Below, one piece after another: positions 9,701 to 24,700 of a DNA stretch of 64,000 nt. How positions within the stretch are numbered: the stretch's first letter is position 1; each line of letters opens with the position of its first letter. A program made the translations under genes and the position numbers. The DNA lies in assembly GCA_949130485.1 (NCBI GenBank), contig OX422184.1:21282824-21346823 (forward strand), read 5' to 3'. The notes below the pieces were generated by a model. It was given only the letters and a program-made list of their open reading frames with translations, was not told where the DNA came from and did not search any database. The DNA comes from Agelas oroides (Eukaryota > Porifera > Demospongiae > Agelasida > Agelasidae).

Positions 9701-12700
9701 GTATACATTATTAAACATACTTGGTCCTGAATGTTGGGATTTGCTCCTTTTGCCACCAGCTCTTTCACTACACTAAGGTGTCCATTCCAGCTGGCCAGGG
9801 CTAGAGCTGTCCTCCCATCCTACAGTTGGAAGAGATCAATGGTGCCTTTTTTTTTATCAAGCCTTAACAATCATCATTGGGTTGGACTAAACAAGCATTA
9901 TACTACAATCTCCCCAAAATAGGCCCACCATCGAAAATAACCCCACCATTCAAAATTGTGTATGAGGTGGGAGTGTTTTTCTTGAATGAAGTTATTGCAA
10001 AGGGTGCTTTTCCCTTGAAAGAATGCCCACTACTAGCACATGTGGTTATGTTCAAACGAAGGAACATTACTGTGAAGAGGTGAGAATAACGAATGAAGGC
10101 AGGCACCATTTGCTGCTTCTGTACAAGCAGGTGCATGACTAAGAGAGGCACTGCAGAATCACAGCATGTGTACATCTACATGGGTTAGACTAATTGTGTA
10201 TGAGGTGGGAGTGTTTTTGAGTAATCTTGAAAACACGCCCACCCCTCTCTTTGATGAGCCAGTAAACTTCACCACCCATGGGCGTATTTTCTAGAGATTA
10301 CGGTACAAAAAAAAGCAACTGAAAATTGTGTAATGAGATTACCAGTATGCATGGGGCAGTGTTTATAGCCTAATAGTTATAAAGCATAGATGATTTTATG
10401 ACAACACCATCATGGTTAGTTTTATGCCCAATATCAAACTAAGCAGGCTATTATCCTTTTGTTCCTCAAGATTTCACACTGATCCCACCATAGGTTGCAA
10501 ACTGTTTCCACAAGTATATTCTACCACAGCTCACTGCTTAGAAGACCACATTGCTTCCAGAAAAGTGAACAAGAACAAGTGGAAAGCATCGAGATTACTA
10601 AGGACCTTCTTGCAGAACTGCTGGAGGGATGCACACTATAGTAACTCCACGAAGTGTATGACAAGAGGACACTTGGTACTGTTCATATTCCATACTAGGA
10701 TGGTTCATCAAATTTTAATTTCCATGCTGTAAACGATTGGAGGCAGAGAGAGCTATGTAAACCTAGTAATTAAATTGTGTTTCAACACAAGTAACAAGAG
10801 ATAGATAGATAGGTAGAGATATATGTGGATATAGCCTGGTTCCCGGTGCCGAGGGGAGAGGGAAAAAGAGCACTTGGTGTCTACTGTTCGCGCATGTTTC
10901 AAGTTCCTGTGGTAACCTGCATACTACTCCGCTACACTAAAATCACGACAAATTTTTGTTCACCTGCTGAAAGGCCACACTGCAGGGTATGCTCCTTGTG
11001 AGACACATTCAGAAGGATTTGAAGTCAGAAAATGTATCACTTTGATGGTTAACGGTCTGCATCATTTTGTTCGAGGCGATTGGTGAAATTGAAAGGAAAC
11101 ATTACGTTATTGCATGTAGTAGCATTTAGCCGGAATGGACTAACGCGTGGATGATTCTTGCAACCAAAGAGCTGAGTGCTTTAATCGCTCCCTTGTCATC
11201 GTAGCTTGGTCAGTGGTATGCATCTTCCACATGGTAAAATTGGCTGCCTCACAGAATTTAGTGTAATGGAATATGCCCGTTAGTGATACGGTTTTCCAAG
11301 GAAATTAACGTGCAGCGCATATAGTAGACACCAGGTGCTCCTTTTCTCCCTCCCCTCGGTGCCGGGAAACAGGCTAATATGGGTTGCAAACAAGACTCCA
11401 TCAAATCAGTTTCAATCCCCAGATTAATACATTTGCTACACAGCTCTCTCTCGAGACTGTAACTTCTATATGCACTACTGTAAAATCGGGATAAGCACCC
11501 CATGAATATAGGCACCCATTATGATTTCAGCAACCACATCGCGTTTATAAGCACCCACACAAAAATAGGCACCCCGCATGAAAAGGCACCTGTTCCATGT
11601 AAATGGAAGTGAATTCAAACATAGTGCCTATAATGTTCGCCAGTGTCTATCTGCGATTGCAAGCAAGCTATCGATACGGGATACAAGCCAAAATCTAGGC
11701 AAGGCCTCTTGATAAAACATATCCAGGAATTAGCGAAAACCTCTCAAGGATTCGTTGGTTCCAAGCGCTTTACCTTGGCTTTATGTTGGTGGGCGGGAAT
11801 TTGGCAACAATCGACTGATTGCCGACTGTATCTCTGCTTCTAGAACAGCTACATAAACATTGGACAGAAATTAGCAGGAAACGACCCTCTAGGCCTAAAA
11901 ATAGCTAATTCGTTCACACACAACCGCACGCTATCAGAAAATTACATGCGTTTATTAGCACCCCATGAAAATAAGCACCCCTCAAAAATAAGCACCCATT
12001 CTGGCTGCTAATTTCGAAAATAGGCACCGGTGCTTAATATCCTGATTTTACAGTATTTGGGATCTTGTGTTGAAATTTTGGTTGCTAAGCAGCAGACCCC
12101 CAAAATATTGACATGTTTCACACAGAGTACATGTGGCATACATTATCTTGTATGTCTGTAAGAGCACCAGCTACTAGTAGTTCCTTCACCACCTGAATTT
12201 TACCATGGTAGCTGGCAATTGTCAAGGCAGTATCCTGATCCTGTGGAAGAGACGACAACCATATAAGTAGCCACATGCACTAGACAAGACACATTCACTA
12301 TAGACTAAACTTTGTAAACTTGTGTTTGTGTGTTAGTGAAAGACAGACCTTTGTACACTGATCACCAATTAATTAGGCAAAATCTGCAAGTAATTGTGCT
12401 GACACATGCACAGTAAACTTATTGTGGGAGCTAAATAAACATGTATAATAGTTTCATTCTTTGTTGAGGATGGTCCTGTGTATTTGTTTTGGAAATTGAA
12501 TAGAGCTGTACCAGCACTTGCATTGTAGACAGTATTGACATGTTTGTTTGACCGTCACCAATAATGGTCCATCAAAAGTAGTTTTACTTTAAGTTAACCC
12601 TTTAGTCCCAAGATTGTGCATGTACAGGGAGACCCCTGAAATTAAGTATTGAAAACTGATGCTATCTTTTAGACAACGAAGTTGGAGGGAAGACTACGCT

Positions 12701-15700
12701 GCTATTTCAGCTGTACTGTTGGTTGAAAATTTAAAAGACAGAACAATCCTAATTCTGTTCTACCTGTATTCTCACAATAAACAACAAATATTCGAGCGCT
12801 TTTCGTGTGCATGACAAAGGCTGCTACTAGAACCTTCTCTGAATGGCAGAGAGAACTGTGAACTCTGACCCTGAGAGTGGTAAAAGTTAACTCGGTATTC
12901 ATAAGCACTGTTTAAGATCACCTGGTGTAGTGCATGCTGTTGGTTTGTTGCCTTTTATTGTCATTCTTTCGTTTGATGAAAAGCTTGAGCACTTACCTGT
13001 GCACATTACAAATGCTGCTGCTAGGACACCCTCTGATCAGCAGAAAACAGTGAACTCTGACTCTAACAGTTCCTAAAGGTAACTTAGTATCCATAAGAAC
13101 CATTTCTAATCAATGGATATAGCGCATGCAGACGTGTTGTTATTCATCAACTTCAGTTTAATGGGAAATGATGATGTCAACAAAAATTGACGTTTGGCAT
13201 AAGGTCACTCTATCTCAAAGAGTCTAAAATAATCAATATTTATTGACTATGACATAGATAACCAGTACAGCAACCTTTGAGAAGTCCATGCACTCCATGG
13301 TACCAGTGTTAGTAAAACCATTGTGATTTATTTGCTTTAACCCTTTACTCCTGACACGCATGCGCAGAACATTCATGTTGCTACGAGAGCAACAATAGAA
13401 AAAATGGCGATTTTGTACCACATTGATTCATTGCGTTATATCTTGTAAACTACCTGAGTTCAAGCATTGGTAGTTAGGCTTAGTTTGTTTTAAAACAAAC
13501 CTGCTTTACTCAGGAAGTAGTCATACGAGTTGACAGCGAAGTCCAAATAAGATACAGTGGTGGAAGTGCGGGTGCTCGCTATGTATTGGAAATGACTGGA
13601 CATCCGTGGCGAAACGTCCAGCGAAGGTACGTTTTCACTGTTGTTTAGATGATTAGCGAGAACAAATTCGGAAGAACCAGTAGCGCGTGGGAATCTAGCT
13701 GTTCTGTGGCAATACTAAATACAACACGATCGGATGGTAAACTTCAAACGCGATTTCCGGGGAAAGTCCCTATAGGACAGCCCAGCTAATTATGCTTCAT
13801 TTGACTTCCTGTGGCAGTAATAACTATATACTACATAGCCGCGGGGTATGGAGCACTAATCGCTCAAAGTTGGCCATGACGACTATAGTTGTCATTCGTA
13901 ATTAACGTACCTATAATCATCACGACTATAATTGTCATTCGGGTTTAAAGGGTTAAGTATGGACCTATGCTAAGTATTTGTATTTCTAATGCATATATGT
14001 AGCAATTTTATTTAAAGTCATACTCACATTGTTCTGGGAGTTCAAGTTGGCACCTCGCCCAATCAGTAGTCGTGTTATTTCATAATGGCCATGCTCAGAT
14101 GCAGTCATCAATGGAGACCAACCATCCTGCAGGGTGAACAATACAACCCATAAGTAATCACATTTTTCTTAGCAGCTATGAGTACCGCCCATCTTCTCCA
14201 AGTCATTATCACTTGACTACTGCAATGTGATCTCTACTTTTACTTGGTGTCTAGTTTACTGCTATATAACCAGGGTTCTAGGCCTTTAGCGGATGGTTTT
14301 GCACCATTTGGTTTATTGCAGCACCGTTTGGAATTGAACAGCACCATTTGGATCACTTCCTAAGTCCTGCCCACAGCAGCTACTAACCTGGCTTCCCACT
14401 TAACATTTCAATAGCAGTGAGTATGCATCATTTGGAGGTAAATTCCTAGCAATAACCCTGCATATAAGGTAACATAGACACTTTGTTGTACAAGTCAACC
14501 TTTAAGAAACACACATAGGTACACTTTCACAAATGAATGCAAGAGCATTTAATTTGATTTTATTGGAATATACTAAGAAATAATTGCGTTCATAGTGAAA
14601 TTTCTTACTGAGATCACTGGCAAGTAAACGTAACTTTATGCCCTCACAATATATTCAGGTACGCACATGTAGTGGGAGGTCATGGTTCAAATATACAATT
14701 CATCAAATATGGTATGAACTCTGGAGAGATGGCTCCCCGACCTCCTCAGTGGTGTAGTACACTTGGAAACAATAATGGGAGGATGGGTGCCTAATGTTAG
14801 ACTTCTGGTGTGATAGCATACAACAGGTAGAAATGAAGTTTCATCTTGTTTAACTGTCCTCCATGCAGCTTAGGTGATAATGCTTGAAAGTGCTATCATA
14901 GTCTTTTGGTAGGTTTGAAAAATGACTAACAAATCCTGCAAAATTACTACATCTGTGGACATTACAAGAGTTGTCATGAACACCATTTGCATGTTTTCTA
15001 CTCCACATACACAACACAAAGTTTATTTGATCATCGTACATTGAACTTTTTGATAATGTGGTTCCATGCACACGGTGTAGGGTGAGGACTTGGAGGAAGA
15101 TTTTGTGGAAGCTTTCTTGTAGTTGGAAAGGAATGGAGAAAGGATACATGAATAGCAAAGGCACAGAACTCTTGGCTAAAAGCTGAGTGAATGTCTAGAA
15201 TTGTTTACAGAGAGAGATGGCAATCTCAACTCTTTGTTCCAGTGTGGTGTGAAAAGTAGCCTCGAACCCATGACATTCGTAGAACGATTGCTTCCACTCT
15301 CAGCCTTGCGCCGCCATCCGGTTCATGCATCTGTGCTTACGTAGCACTTCGATTTCCAGTGTGGCTTGAGCGATAGCCATCAAAGGCACACTCGCTGATA
15401 GGCTTCTTTTGGAGTTAGGATGGCTAGATAGTTTGAAGTAGGCCGGATTGAAATGCGGTTCACTTGCTTTGCACATGGACAATGAAAATTTCACGGTTTT
15501 AATTTTCGTGAATGGCTCTTGACTCACGAAAAATGCGAAAATAAATCGCTAGTGAAAATTTCCACCATTAAAAGAAATTACAAACCATACAGTATATAAG
15601 CTCAGAATGCTCTAAGTTGAAAGAATGAAACTAAGACTCAGAACAAAAAAGCTATAAGAGTGCTTGTGTATGCCTACTATTTTAGTGTTTCTCAATGAGC

Positions 15701-18700
15701 CCGAGGATTGATTCTAGTTTGACATTTCAGCTGTAAGCAGTTACTATTGAAGTATCTATGGTACAAGCACTAAGGCTAAGAGCTAATCCATGGTGACCAC
15801 ATGGAGTTTTTGCCATTAACAAATTGGACCTGTCGGGACGCAGGATTCTATAGTGGCCAAACGATCTATCTTTTAATATAGCTCTCCCACACGTTCAGCA
15901 ATATAGTGCTTCCAACATGGCAATGCTCTCAAAATGTGTGATGTAAAACTTTATGGGACTGTTACATTTTTGTATATCACAGATATGTGAGGACATTGTT
16001 TAGGGGTAGCTAGGCATGCATCAAGTAGGAATTTTCTGGAAACGTACTTTGTGACATCTGACTAGATGTTCTAGGTGTACCTGTCCTAGGGGTAATATTT
16101 CATCACATACACAAGACTGAACGTCCATTAAAAGTACGTAGAGTTCATACACACTTCATAGACACATCAGATATTGATGCCCACCCTTAATGATAGTTCA
16201 GTTGATACAATGCATTAGCCTCATTCCCAGGCTCCTAAACTTTTCAATCGCATGACATATGACTGAACAGCTGGGGAAGGAACTGAAAACAAGGCTAACT
16301 GTGTATTAATACAATGAAAATATGTGACTGAATAATGTCCAATTTGCACTCGGGACTTCCATAATTATAAGAATATAGTGACATGTTCTCAACTTTCCCT
16401 ATGACAGGGAGGCAATCATCTTCATGGACATACAGTGCTCAAGACAGCTCGTAGTTAAATGTGTGGGACAGTATACTTAATGAGTTACTTGAATTGTTTA
16501 CATATGTTCAAAAACACTGGTTGTACCCATTCCATTATCACATGACTACAGATTTTGGTCCATTTTAAACTACTGACATGTAGTCCACTACTGAAACGGT
16601 GGGGCAACTCTCTGCATGGCGATGCTTTGAGGAGTCCAGCTCTTGGTTTATTCACAATCTTGTGGCTACACAAATTGAGGGTGGGCTTAACAGGTGAGGT
16701 TACATACGTACCATAATCTTTTCAAATAACTTGGGGAATGGCCAGAAAACAGATGGAACTATTCAAGTGTAAGGCACAAACGACTAAAAATGTTTGCTTT
16801 TTTCCAAGGCCCATCCACACCTCTTGTTTTTGACTGTTGAAAAGGATCAAATTCTTCTGAGAGAACACTTTCCACCGTTCAATATGCATAACAATATACG
16901 AAGTGTATTATGTAGTTCTTGTAGACTGATCACAGGTGGAAACAAAGTTTCATACTGCTTAAACTATCTTCATGCAAGGCATCTTGGGTGCAAACTCTTG
17001 GACGCAATCTGATCAATAAATACAAGCCAATAAAATTAATGTACATACAACCATACAAGCAAACACTATTTTCAAGACAAACGTTTCTAATTCTTAGAGG
17101 TGAAGCCCTGCTATTTGTAAACACATTCAAGTGTTGGGAGGTACTGAGTGGTGTACTGTGTTACATACAAATGTTGATGCATAGCAAACAAAATAGTGCT
17201 GATTAGCAACAACATTCCTGACCCTCACCTCTGAACACTCATACATTGGTCATGAAACAAGGGTTCTGTCATATGCACAGAACAGGGATAGGCAACATAA
17301 TAGGAAAAATTCTGTAACCCTTGCTAAGGTCATGCGGATGCTCAAGCAGCTGAACCAGCTGTGGTTTGTGATTGAGATGATGGATGAAAACTTTGATTGG
17401 AAGATCACCTTTGACTGTGAACACATTAACATGGGATGCTAGGTGAAGCCTTTCCACTATCCAGTTTTGGTCAATAACTGGACAGTGGGAAGACTTGGTG
17501 ACTGCAGTAAAGCATGACTTGAGAATATGCTAATCAAGTTGCACTTCAAACTCCAGCATATAGCAGTCATTCACAGATGATTGCTTGCTGTGTATGGGAA
17601 TACAGTGATGCATACTACTGTAAGTTGGGAAAAGTTTAGGCTGTAAAATTTTGCAAGACAACTTTTCGTGATAAATTATTTTCATAGGCCGTCATTTCTA
17701 TCAAATGTTTTAACACTGAAAGCTTTAGGTGAAGCATCAAGGCGATCGAGCTCTGGTGTGGGCATGTGAGAGATTCAACTGTGGATGAGCTACCTCTGGT
17801 CAAAGACTATAGTAGCATTCGTGCCTACCATTATGTACCTTCATTGCAATCACTCGTGAAGGTAGACAACACCACTTGGGCAGATGCTTCAAAAGCAACA
17901 CTAAAATGAACACACTGCACTAGCACTGCAGCCTTGATCCAATTCAATTGTATCCCGAAATTCTGAGCTCAGCGCTAAAGTTTGCTGGTAGCAGTACTTA
18001 CCCCGCAGGCAAGTCAGAAACCAGAGCTTAATTTCTGCATGGTAAACAACCCTTGTTTTAAAGAATTAGGATGGTGGCCCAAGTGCAGAGACTTGTTTTG
18101 ACACGGAGGGACGCGCTTGCCCTCAGCCTGCTGCTTTCCTCAGTCGACGTACATGCATAACGCCTTCCACTTACATCTATACATCTTTCGTTAGCTACTT
18201 GGTACTTGCGAAGTCCGTGGCTGTTGGCATAACGCCTAGGCAAGCTTTACTATTTGATCGCTTACTGTATTGGCCGCATATTGCGTAGGCATGTTGCCAT
18301 CATTACGAAACCGAGTGCACATTACATACTAACCGAGTCCACCATTTCCAGTCCGTAAAGTAGTATTGGTACCAGGTCTTCTCCCAATTTTTCTCCACGG
18401 CTGCGAGATAAAATCTGGGAGTGGCCTGGGAACGAGGCTAACAATATTGTGTAGTGTACAAAGCAACGTAAATGATATCACTATGCATTGTATATGGACA
18501 TTGTCTATCCTTATTCTGTGCATATATTAACTATGCTTCCATCTTATTAATGTGCTTCAGAGCAACTCTGCTATACCAAATACCATGCTACAATGCATAT
18601 GTATATGACAAATATGATGTGATTTCTCAGGGTAGGTCTCAATGAGAAAACTCAATCCACAACATTTGATTATGTGCACTAGTTGGGAAGTGGTAAAATT

Positions 18701-21700
18701 AGCAACAATGAAAATGGACTCGGAAATGGAAACAAAAATGGAACGCTTTGCACACAGATGGACATTAGTGCAAGGTGCAGAGTGGAGTTCTCAAAGAGTG
18801 ATGAATTTGAAGTTACTGGCCGCTCTGAACTCTGCTACCATTCTGTAATGTCACTAACACAAGAAGCAGACAAATGGACAGCTATTACTGGACGGGGAGT
18901 AGATCAGTTGGAATACACGGCACTAGAAATATGGTTTAGTGAGAGCATTGGTAGGGTAAGGGTTAGGGTTCGGGCAGGTGAACTGGATTTTCAGTATTGT
19001 ATTGACCCCAGGGAGCCCTCCAGATGCTCCTTTAGACAGAGTTGACAAAGACAGCGTGTTTAAATATTGTTCATCCCTACCTGCAGGCACTCTAATTAAG
19101 GCCCCATTATTCATTGTCTCTCCCATGAGTTATTCGACAACCCCATCCAAAACATCTTGAAGTCCCACATCCAATTTGTGTAGCTATATTAACCCATTAC
19201 ACCCGATAGCGGCCAAATGCGCCCGCGAAATTTCTTGACCATTACACCCGATAGCGGCCAAATGCGCCCGCACTTCGCTTCCGCTATTTATCGTGATCGC
19301 TGCGCCTTTTTGGACTTGGAGTTAGTTATTATGTGTAACAGGAAGTCAATCGAAGCATAATTAGCTGCTGTGTCCTATAGGGACTTCCCCTGAAAATCGC
19401 GTTCGAAGTTTGCCTGCCGATCATAGTTGGCCACAGTACAGCTTATATCCACACGCTACATGTTCTATCGTCTATATACTATCTAATCGTGTCAACGACG
19501 GTTGAAACGTACCTTCGCTGGAAATCTCTGCCAACTTTTGCCGTGTATTATCGGTCATTTTCAGGTACACAGCGGGTACCTACGTTTCCACCGTTGTAGC
19601 TTCTTCGGACTTCACTAGCAGGTCTTCTGACTACGTTCTGAGTAAAGCAGGTTTGTTTTCAACTAAGCTAAGCCTAACTATCATTGCCTGAACTCAGCTA
19701 TTTTAAAAGATATAACACAATGAATCAACACTACACAAAATCGCCATTTTTTATTAGCTTCTCTCGTAACCACGCGATCGACTTCTGCGCATGCGCGTCG
19801 GGCTAAAAGGGTTAAACATAGAAGTGTTAGGTACAATCTTGAAGCATTGACCTTCACCACTTCCCGTCCTAGTTACTATCATAGCAAATATCAGAAAACA
19901 TTCTGGAGAAGGCTAGAAGTGGATGCAGAAGTATGGGTGGAGCTGATGGTTGAGGCTAAATTGTGCAGGTTAAAAATGGGCAGGATGGCAGCTGCTTCTG
20001 CAGGGGGCTACAAGTAGAAATATGGGTGAGGCCGATGGGGCTAATTGGTAGAGGAGACTGGTGGTAAAAGGTAAGCAACACAAGTGTCGGGGGATTCTGA
20101 CATTATCTTTGTGATGTAGCGGTCATGAACACAATGAACAGTGGAGATTAGTTCAGGAAAATTGAAGAACTAAATGTTTCACATCACATCTGCAAATCCA
20201 CAGTGATACACAACAGTAGCTAGCTAGCTAGCCCGTGAATCTACAGCATTACATGTTACAATTATCATGATTCAAAAGATTCACTCTTTGAAAAGGGAGC
20301 TAGACCTATATAACTTTACTAAATACGTAGTATAGCTGTATTACTGCTCTGTATAGTCAATGAGTTACAGGGTAGCTAGTAGTGTCCATATATAACACTG
20401 CGCACTGTGATTTTGCTGGCTACCAGGTTTGTGTAGTGCTGTAGATTTCCCGGCTAGCTATATATGCCCAACATTACTACAACTGTCTATACACAACTGC
20501 AACTGAGACTCACCCTATCTCTGGCTGTAGGCAGTTAGCCCTCAGGCATGTCAGTAGCTGTACCTTGACTAGGGGCCAGCAGGAGAGCCAAACAAGACTA
20601 ACTAACTCAACATTTTATAACCACAGCTGGCTCTTAGAAAAGGCAGGAAGTAAGCAGCATGCTAACTACACGTTGGAATGAAACCTCCCGGGCACTTCCT
20701 GTTCTTGCATTAAAATCCAATTATCTGGACCGCTGGCCTAACTACTGGTTAGTAACGGTAGGAATGTATTGGGACTTGCGGGTACACATCATGAATATAA
20801 TTATAAATAAGCGTGCACAGATTCTTCATCGTAACGTTAAGGAATGAGTGCAGACATGAAATTTGTACTGCTTTGTTTATACATGTATTTGAAGCTGAAA
20901 ACATGAAAGATGAACCTGGTAGCCTTGGAAAGCTCATGAAGTAATGTAAACAATATCATGGTCACAAAATTTGAGGCAGTACTTCTCGTTCATGTGAAAA
21001 GCAATATCATGACATAGTGTGTTATTTTGCCATATGCTGTAAACTGTCAACATTGATAAAGGCATCTTTTGCTTGTTTCCTACTCTTGGTTCTTTAGTGA
21101 ATAGTTTAGCCTTGGAAAGCCAGTGCTGACAAACCGCTCAAGTTTTATAGCAGTCTGTAACGCTGCTACCAAACATTAAATTAACCACAAAGTATGTGGT
21201 AACTTCTCTACACATTGTTACTTCAAAGTTGCCAAGAAGAATACCATCAGATAACAACGAAGGTTGTGATTGAGTTGGTGAGACCATGGGGTTATTAAGT
21301 GGCTTTGGAAAGAGCCAGTTACGATTAAGTGGATGAGGTATTTAGAGCTAAATGGGTGGGGTAGTTTTAGCTAAATGGGTTGGACAGTTATGGCTAAATG
21401 ATAGTATAGTCTTCAGGGGAGTTCCCTTTCCAATCATGACTACCGGTTTGATGATCTACTACAGAAGGGGTGGGACATCTCACCTTATTTTTGTGGATTG
21501 CATGCTCTTGGTTTGTATTCATTATGTCTAAATTGTAGCTACACAAATTGGGGGTGAGGCTTAACAGATAAATTAGATGGGAGTTATGACTCAACAGTTG
21601 GTCTATGGCCAGCTACATTGGACATGCTGTACTTGTTCTGGGAGATCCCCTGGTCTCCAGCTTCACTCACAGTCTACTGGGTGTCGCATGTCCTATTGTT

Positions 21701-24700
21701 TACCTCATGAGCTGTATGCTTACAGTTGATATGTCATACATAACCCTGCCAAAAGAGGTAAATTTGTGACATCTTACCAGCGAGCTAGACGTGAGAAAGG
21801 AGCTGCCAGAATCACACCATTACTTTTATACCAGAAGTTTGTTGCCACCAAATTTATTACCGCAATGTTTGCATTGACCCTGATGCTGTTGCTTTGCTCC
21901 ATGAAAATAGGGACCTGCATGTGCTCAGTGACACTGCTGACCAAAATTTGCTGATACTGACCCTTACAATGCTCATCTGTAGATTGCAAATGTGAACATG
22001 TACCTGTACCATAGTCTCGCACAAGAGCACTCATGTGCGGAGCACCTTACAAGTCCATCACAGAGGGGGTTGGGTGCTCTTTTGAGTGTTCCTGTCTTTA
22101 ACCACAAAAGAGCACCCATGACCATGCTTACAGTGACTCGATGCCCACAAAGCAAAGAATTCGACATACAATGGAGCCACCAGCGGCTTCTCAAAGTCAA
22201 GGACTGATGGTACACAACACTCTGAATGGCACCATGTCACCATGAGCATGGTGTAGCTCGCGGTAGTCTCGCATAGAAGGACTCTCGCCGGAAAGGGTGA
22301 GAGTCAGGATATGTGAGACTAAGTTCGTGGTGTGGATTACATTATCAATGTCAGCCTACAATGAAGTATACATGATGTTTCTTGCCTCAGATATGCACGA
22401 TGTGCTTCTCAAACTCCACAAGTACATTCCATTAGCCACGCAAAGCTCACTCCAAGGTGGGCGCTCATTCCAGTAAACTTTTGACCCTATACAAGTAATT
22501 GGGCCAACAGTATGTGGTAGGTGCTCTTTCAAGGGTGGGCGCACTTTCACAAGACTATGGTATAAATATGTAATACATTCAACTGCTATGCTGCCTAAGC
22601 AATATCAATACACCATACAACTTGCTCACGCTCACCCCATAATGCATGCATTTCCCTAATTATGGACATATCAAAAACATGGCATGCTGTGGCCTTGTGG
22701 TTTAAACTCTGACATGCTGGGTAAATATGGAAGCCTGTCCCACCTAGTGCTCTTTATATACAATGATAGATCTTCGACTTGTAGTTGGCAAATTTTTATT
22801 TTTGCAACATTTTGATCAAACTCTGGTAATGTTGCCTGAAGAAAATTACCAGAGTGTGATCAAAATGTTGCAAAAATAAAAATTTGCTAACTGTACTGTA
22901 AAGTCTACCATTTATCATTGTATAGATCGTAGCACACTGTAAGAAGATGCTCAAAGAGTACATGAGTGCTCGATATCCACCATAGTATTATGCTTTGTAT
23001 AATTATGCATGAGACCGAGCTAACTGTAGCTACCAGTAGTGATCATCCTTATCTTTTCTTATCAGAGAGTTGGGAGACCCTCTATGTAGAGATGGTGGGG
23101 GTGTGCAATATATGCAATACTTAAGCAAAAGATAAAACTCAGCCACAAAAGGTTTATTTAAGCACATAGCCTTTCTCCTTCGTGGCTTTTGTGATCAGTA
23201 AGACTCATATAGTTGCCCAAAAGCCATGGAGAACACAGCTAAACACAAACGTGTGCAGTAGCGAAAGTGCCATTCTTTTATTTTATCAACCAAAATATCT
23301 TGAGAATGGTAAATACTCACCATGGTTGTAGCATGAAAACAATTCATACCCCAGTGCAAAGTACCCCTGAGCCATAGTGTCTGCACAGCTGTTCACTATT
23401 ACCATGCCAAGCTACTCGGCACACTGCAGCTACTGTCAGCTGCGTAGGATGCCATTTTGATTTTGTATGCATGTGTACATCCATACATCGCTTTTAATTT
23501 TTAATGATTTTTCGTTTGTTTTGGTTGTTTGTACTTGTCTTCCAAGGTTAACAATTAATTTATGAAGTGTAAACGTACATTTGCTACTTTAAAAATATGT
23601 ACTGTTTATATGTCACAAACATGCAGTACATAAACACTCCACTACCACATCAAATATTAACCCTTTAAACTCAGTGAACGAATATTTATCTACACTACAC
23701 ATACATGTACAGTGAAACCTATAACGGTCACCAGTGGGACTCAAGCTACTGGCTGTTATACAGAGGTGACCTTCTTACGGGGTAAATTCATAAAATTGCA
23801 TATTAACATATAGTATAAGAGTTAAGTACAAACAACAGTCATATATGAATACACAAATGCTCAAGAGATGAAATATGTAAGCTGCTGAACATGTATAGTG
23901 TCAACCACGTGGAGTCACATGCCGAGGTTGACTCGCATGTGTACGAGTACGAGTAACAGTACAGAACAGCTCGAGCGCTCGCGATTGCCTAGCTATAGCT
24001 AGCTAACGTCAAGCCTATGTAGATAGGCTCCAAACTCTCTTATCGTAGCTGTACAGACCACATTTTGTACTGACCATTAATAACGAGTTGCACTTACAGT
24101 CTACACGCAGACCCCGAAATTTATTCCACCCGCGTAAATGGTGTGACGTCATCAAATTCTGGATGAATACGTAATGAGCTCTACACACGGCCAACTTTCA
24201 AGCTTTATATTTCGTAGTAGCAAACCTGGATTGAGATGATACTTATACAGCTTGTTGTGAGGGCTGCCAAGTGTAAGTTCATAGTGTCACTGTACCTGCT
24301 GGGTGCCGCATACGGTGGTAGAGACTACGTCTGCTCACAAGACACAAGTACAATTCTGAGCCATCTTTGATTTACCGCACAACTAGGGGCAAAGTGGAGC
24401 TAGAACACGATCTTCACAGCATATATACAGTACATTCAGCACTATAACATAGTCGAGTTAGAAGCCAAAAGCTCAAGTCACACTGTAGATACAATATCGG
24501 AAAAAAATCGCTTCATAGGCGCGAACGTAGACATAGTACAGAACAAGCTACGAAAGCACAACCAGCGCTACATAGCCCTTCTGGCTCTTTGCTATAACTT
24601 ACAAAATGTCCAATCTCCATAGCTATCGTACTCTCCGAGATACAAGCGCTTATGCAAGTGCCCTAGTGACCGCTTTCAGCTGTGATCGATTTTCGATTTG

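Larger units (their letters stand above)
15870..20650. repeat. Long dispersed repeat, copy 1
   Basis: Colinear with 39925-45150 and in part with 57050-60880, 33840-35000 and 29990-30990, all in one orientation. Shared anchors include the CAGCAATATAGTGCTTCCAA block (15899/39945), GTGAAGCCCTGCTATTTG (17100/41188/34667), GATTGCTTGCTGTGTA (17579/42448/57482) and CTATCTCTGGCTGTAG (20515/45048/60780). No long open frame. A related end block (GCTGTGGCCTTGTGGTTT) continues near 22690. Confidence 0.8.

Noticed and set aside
15235-15320. tRNA-like B box (GGGTTCGAGGC) on the minus strand
   Set aside because: No matching A box spacing and no cloverleaf stems; at most a decayed tRNA-derived SINE.
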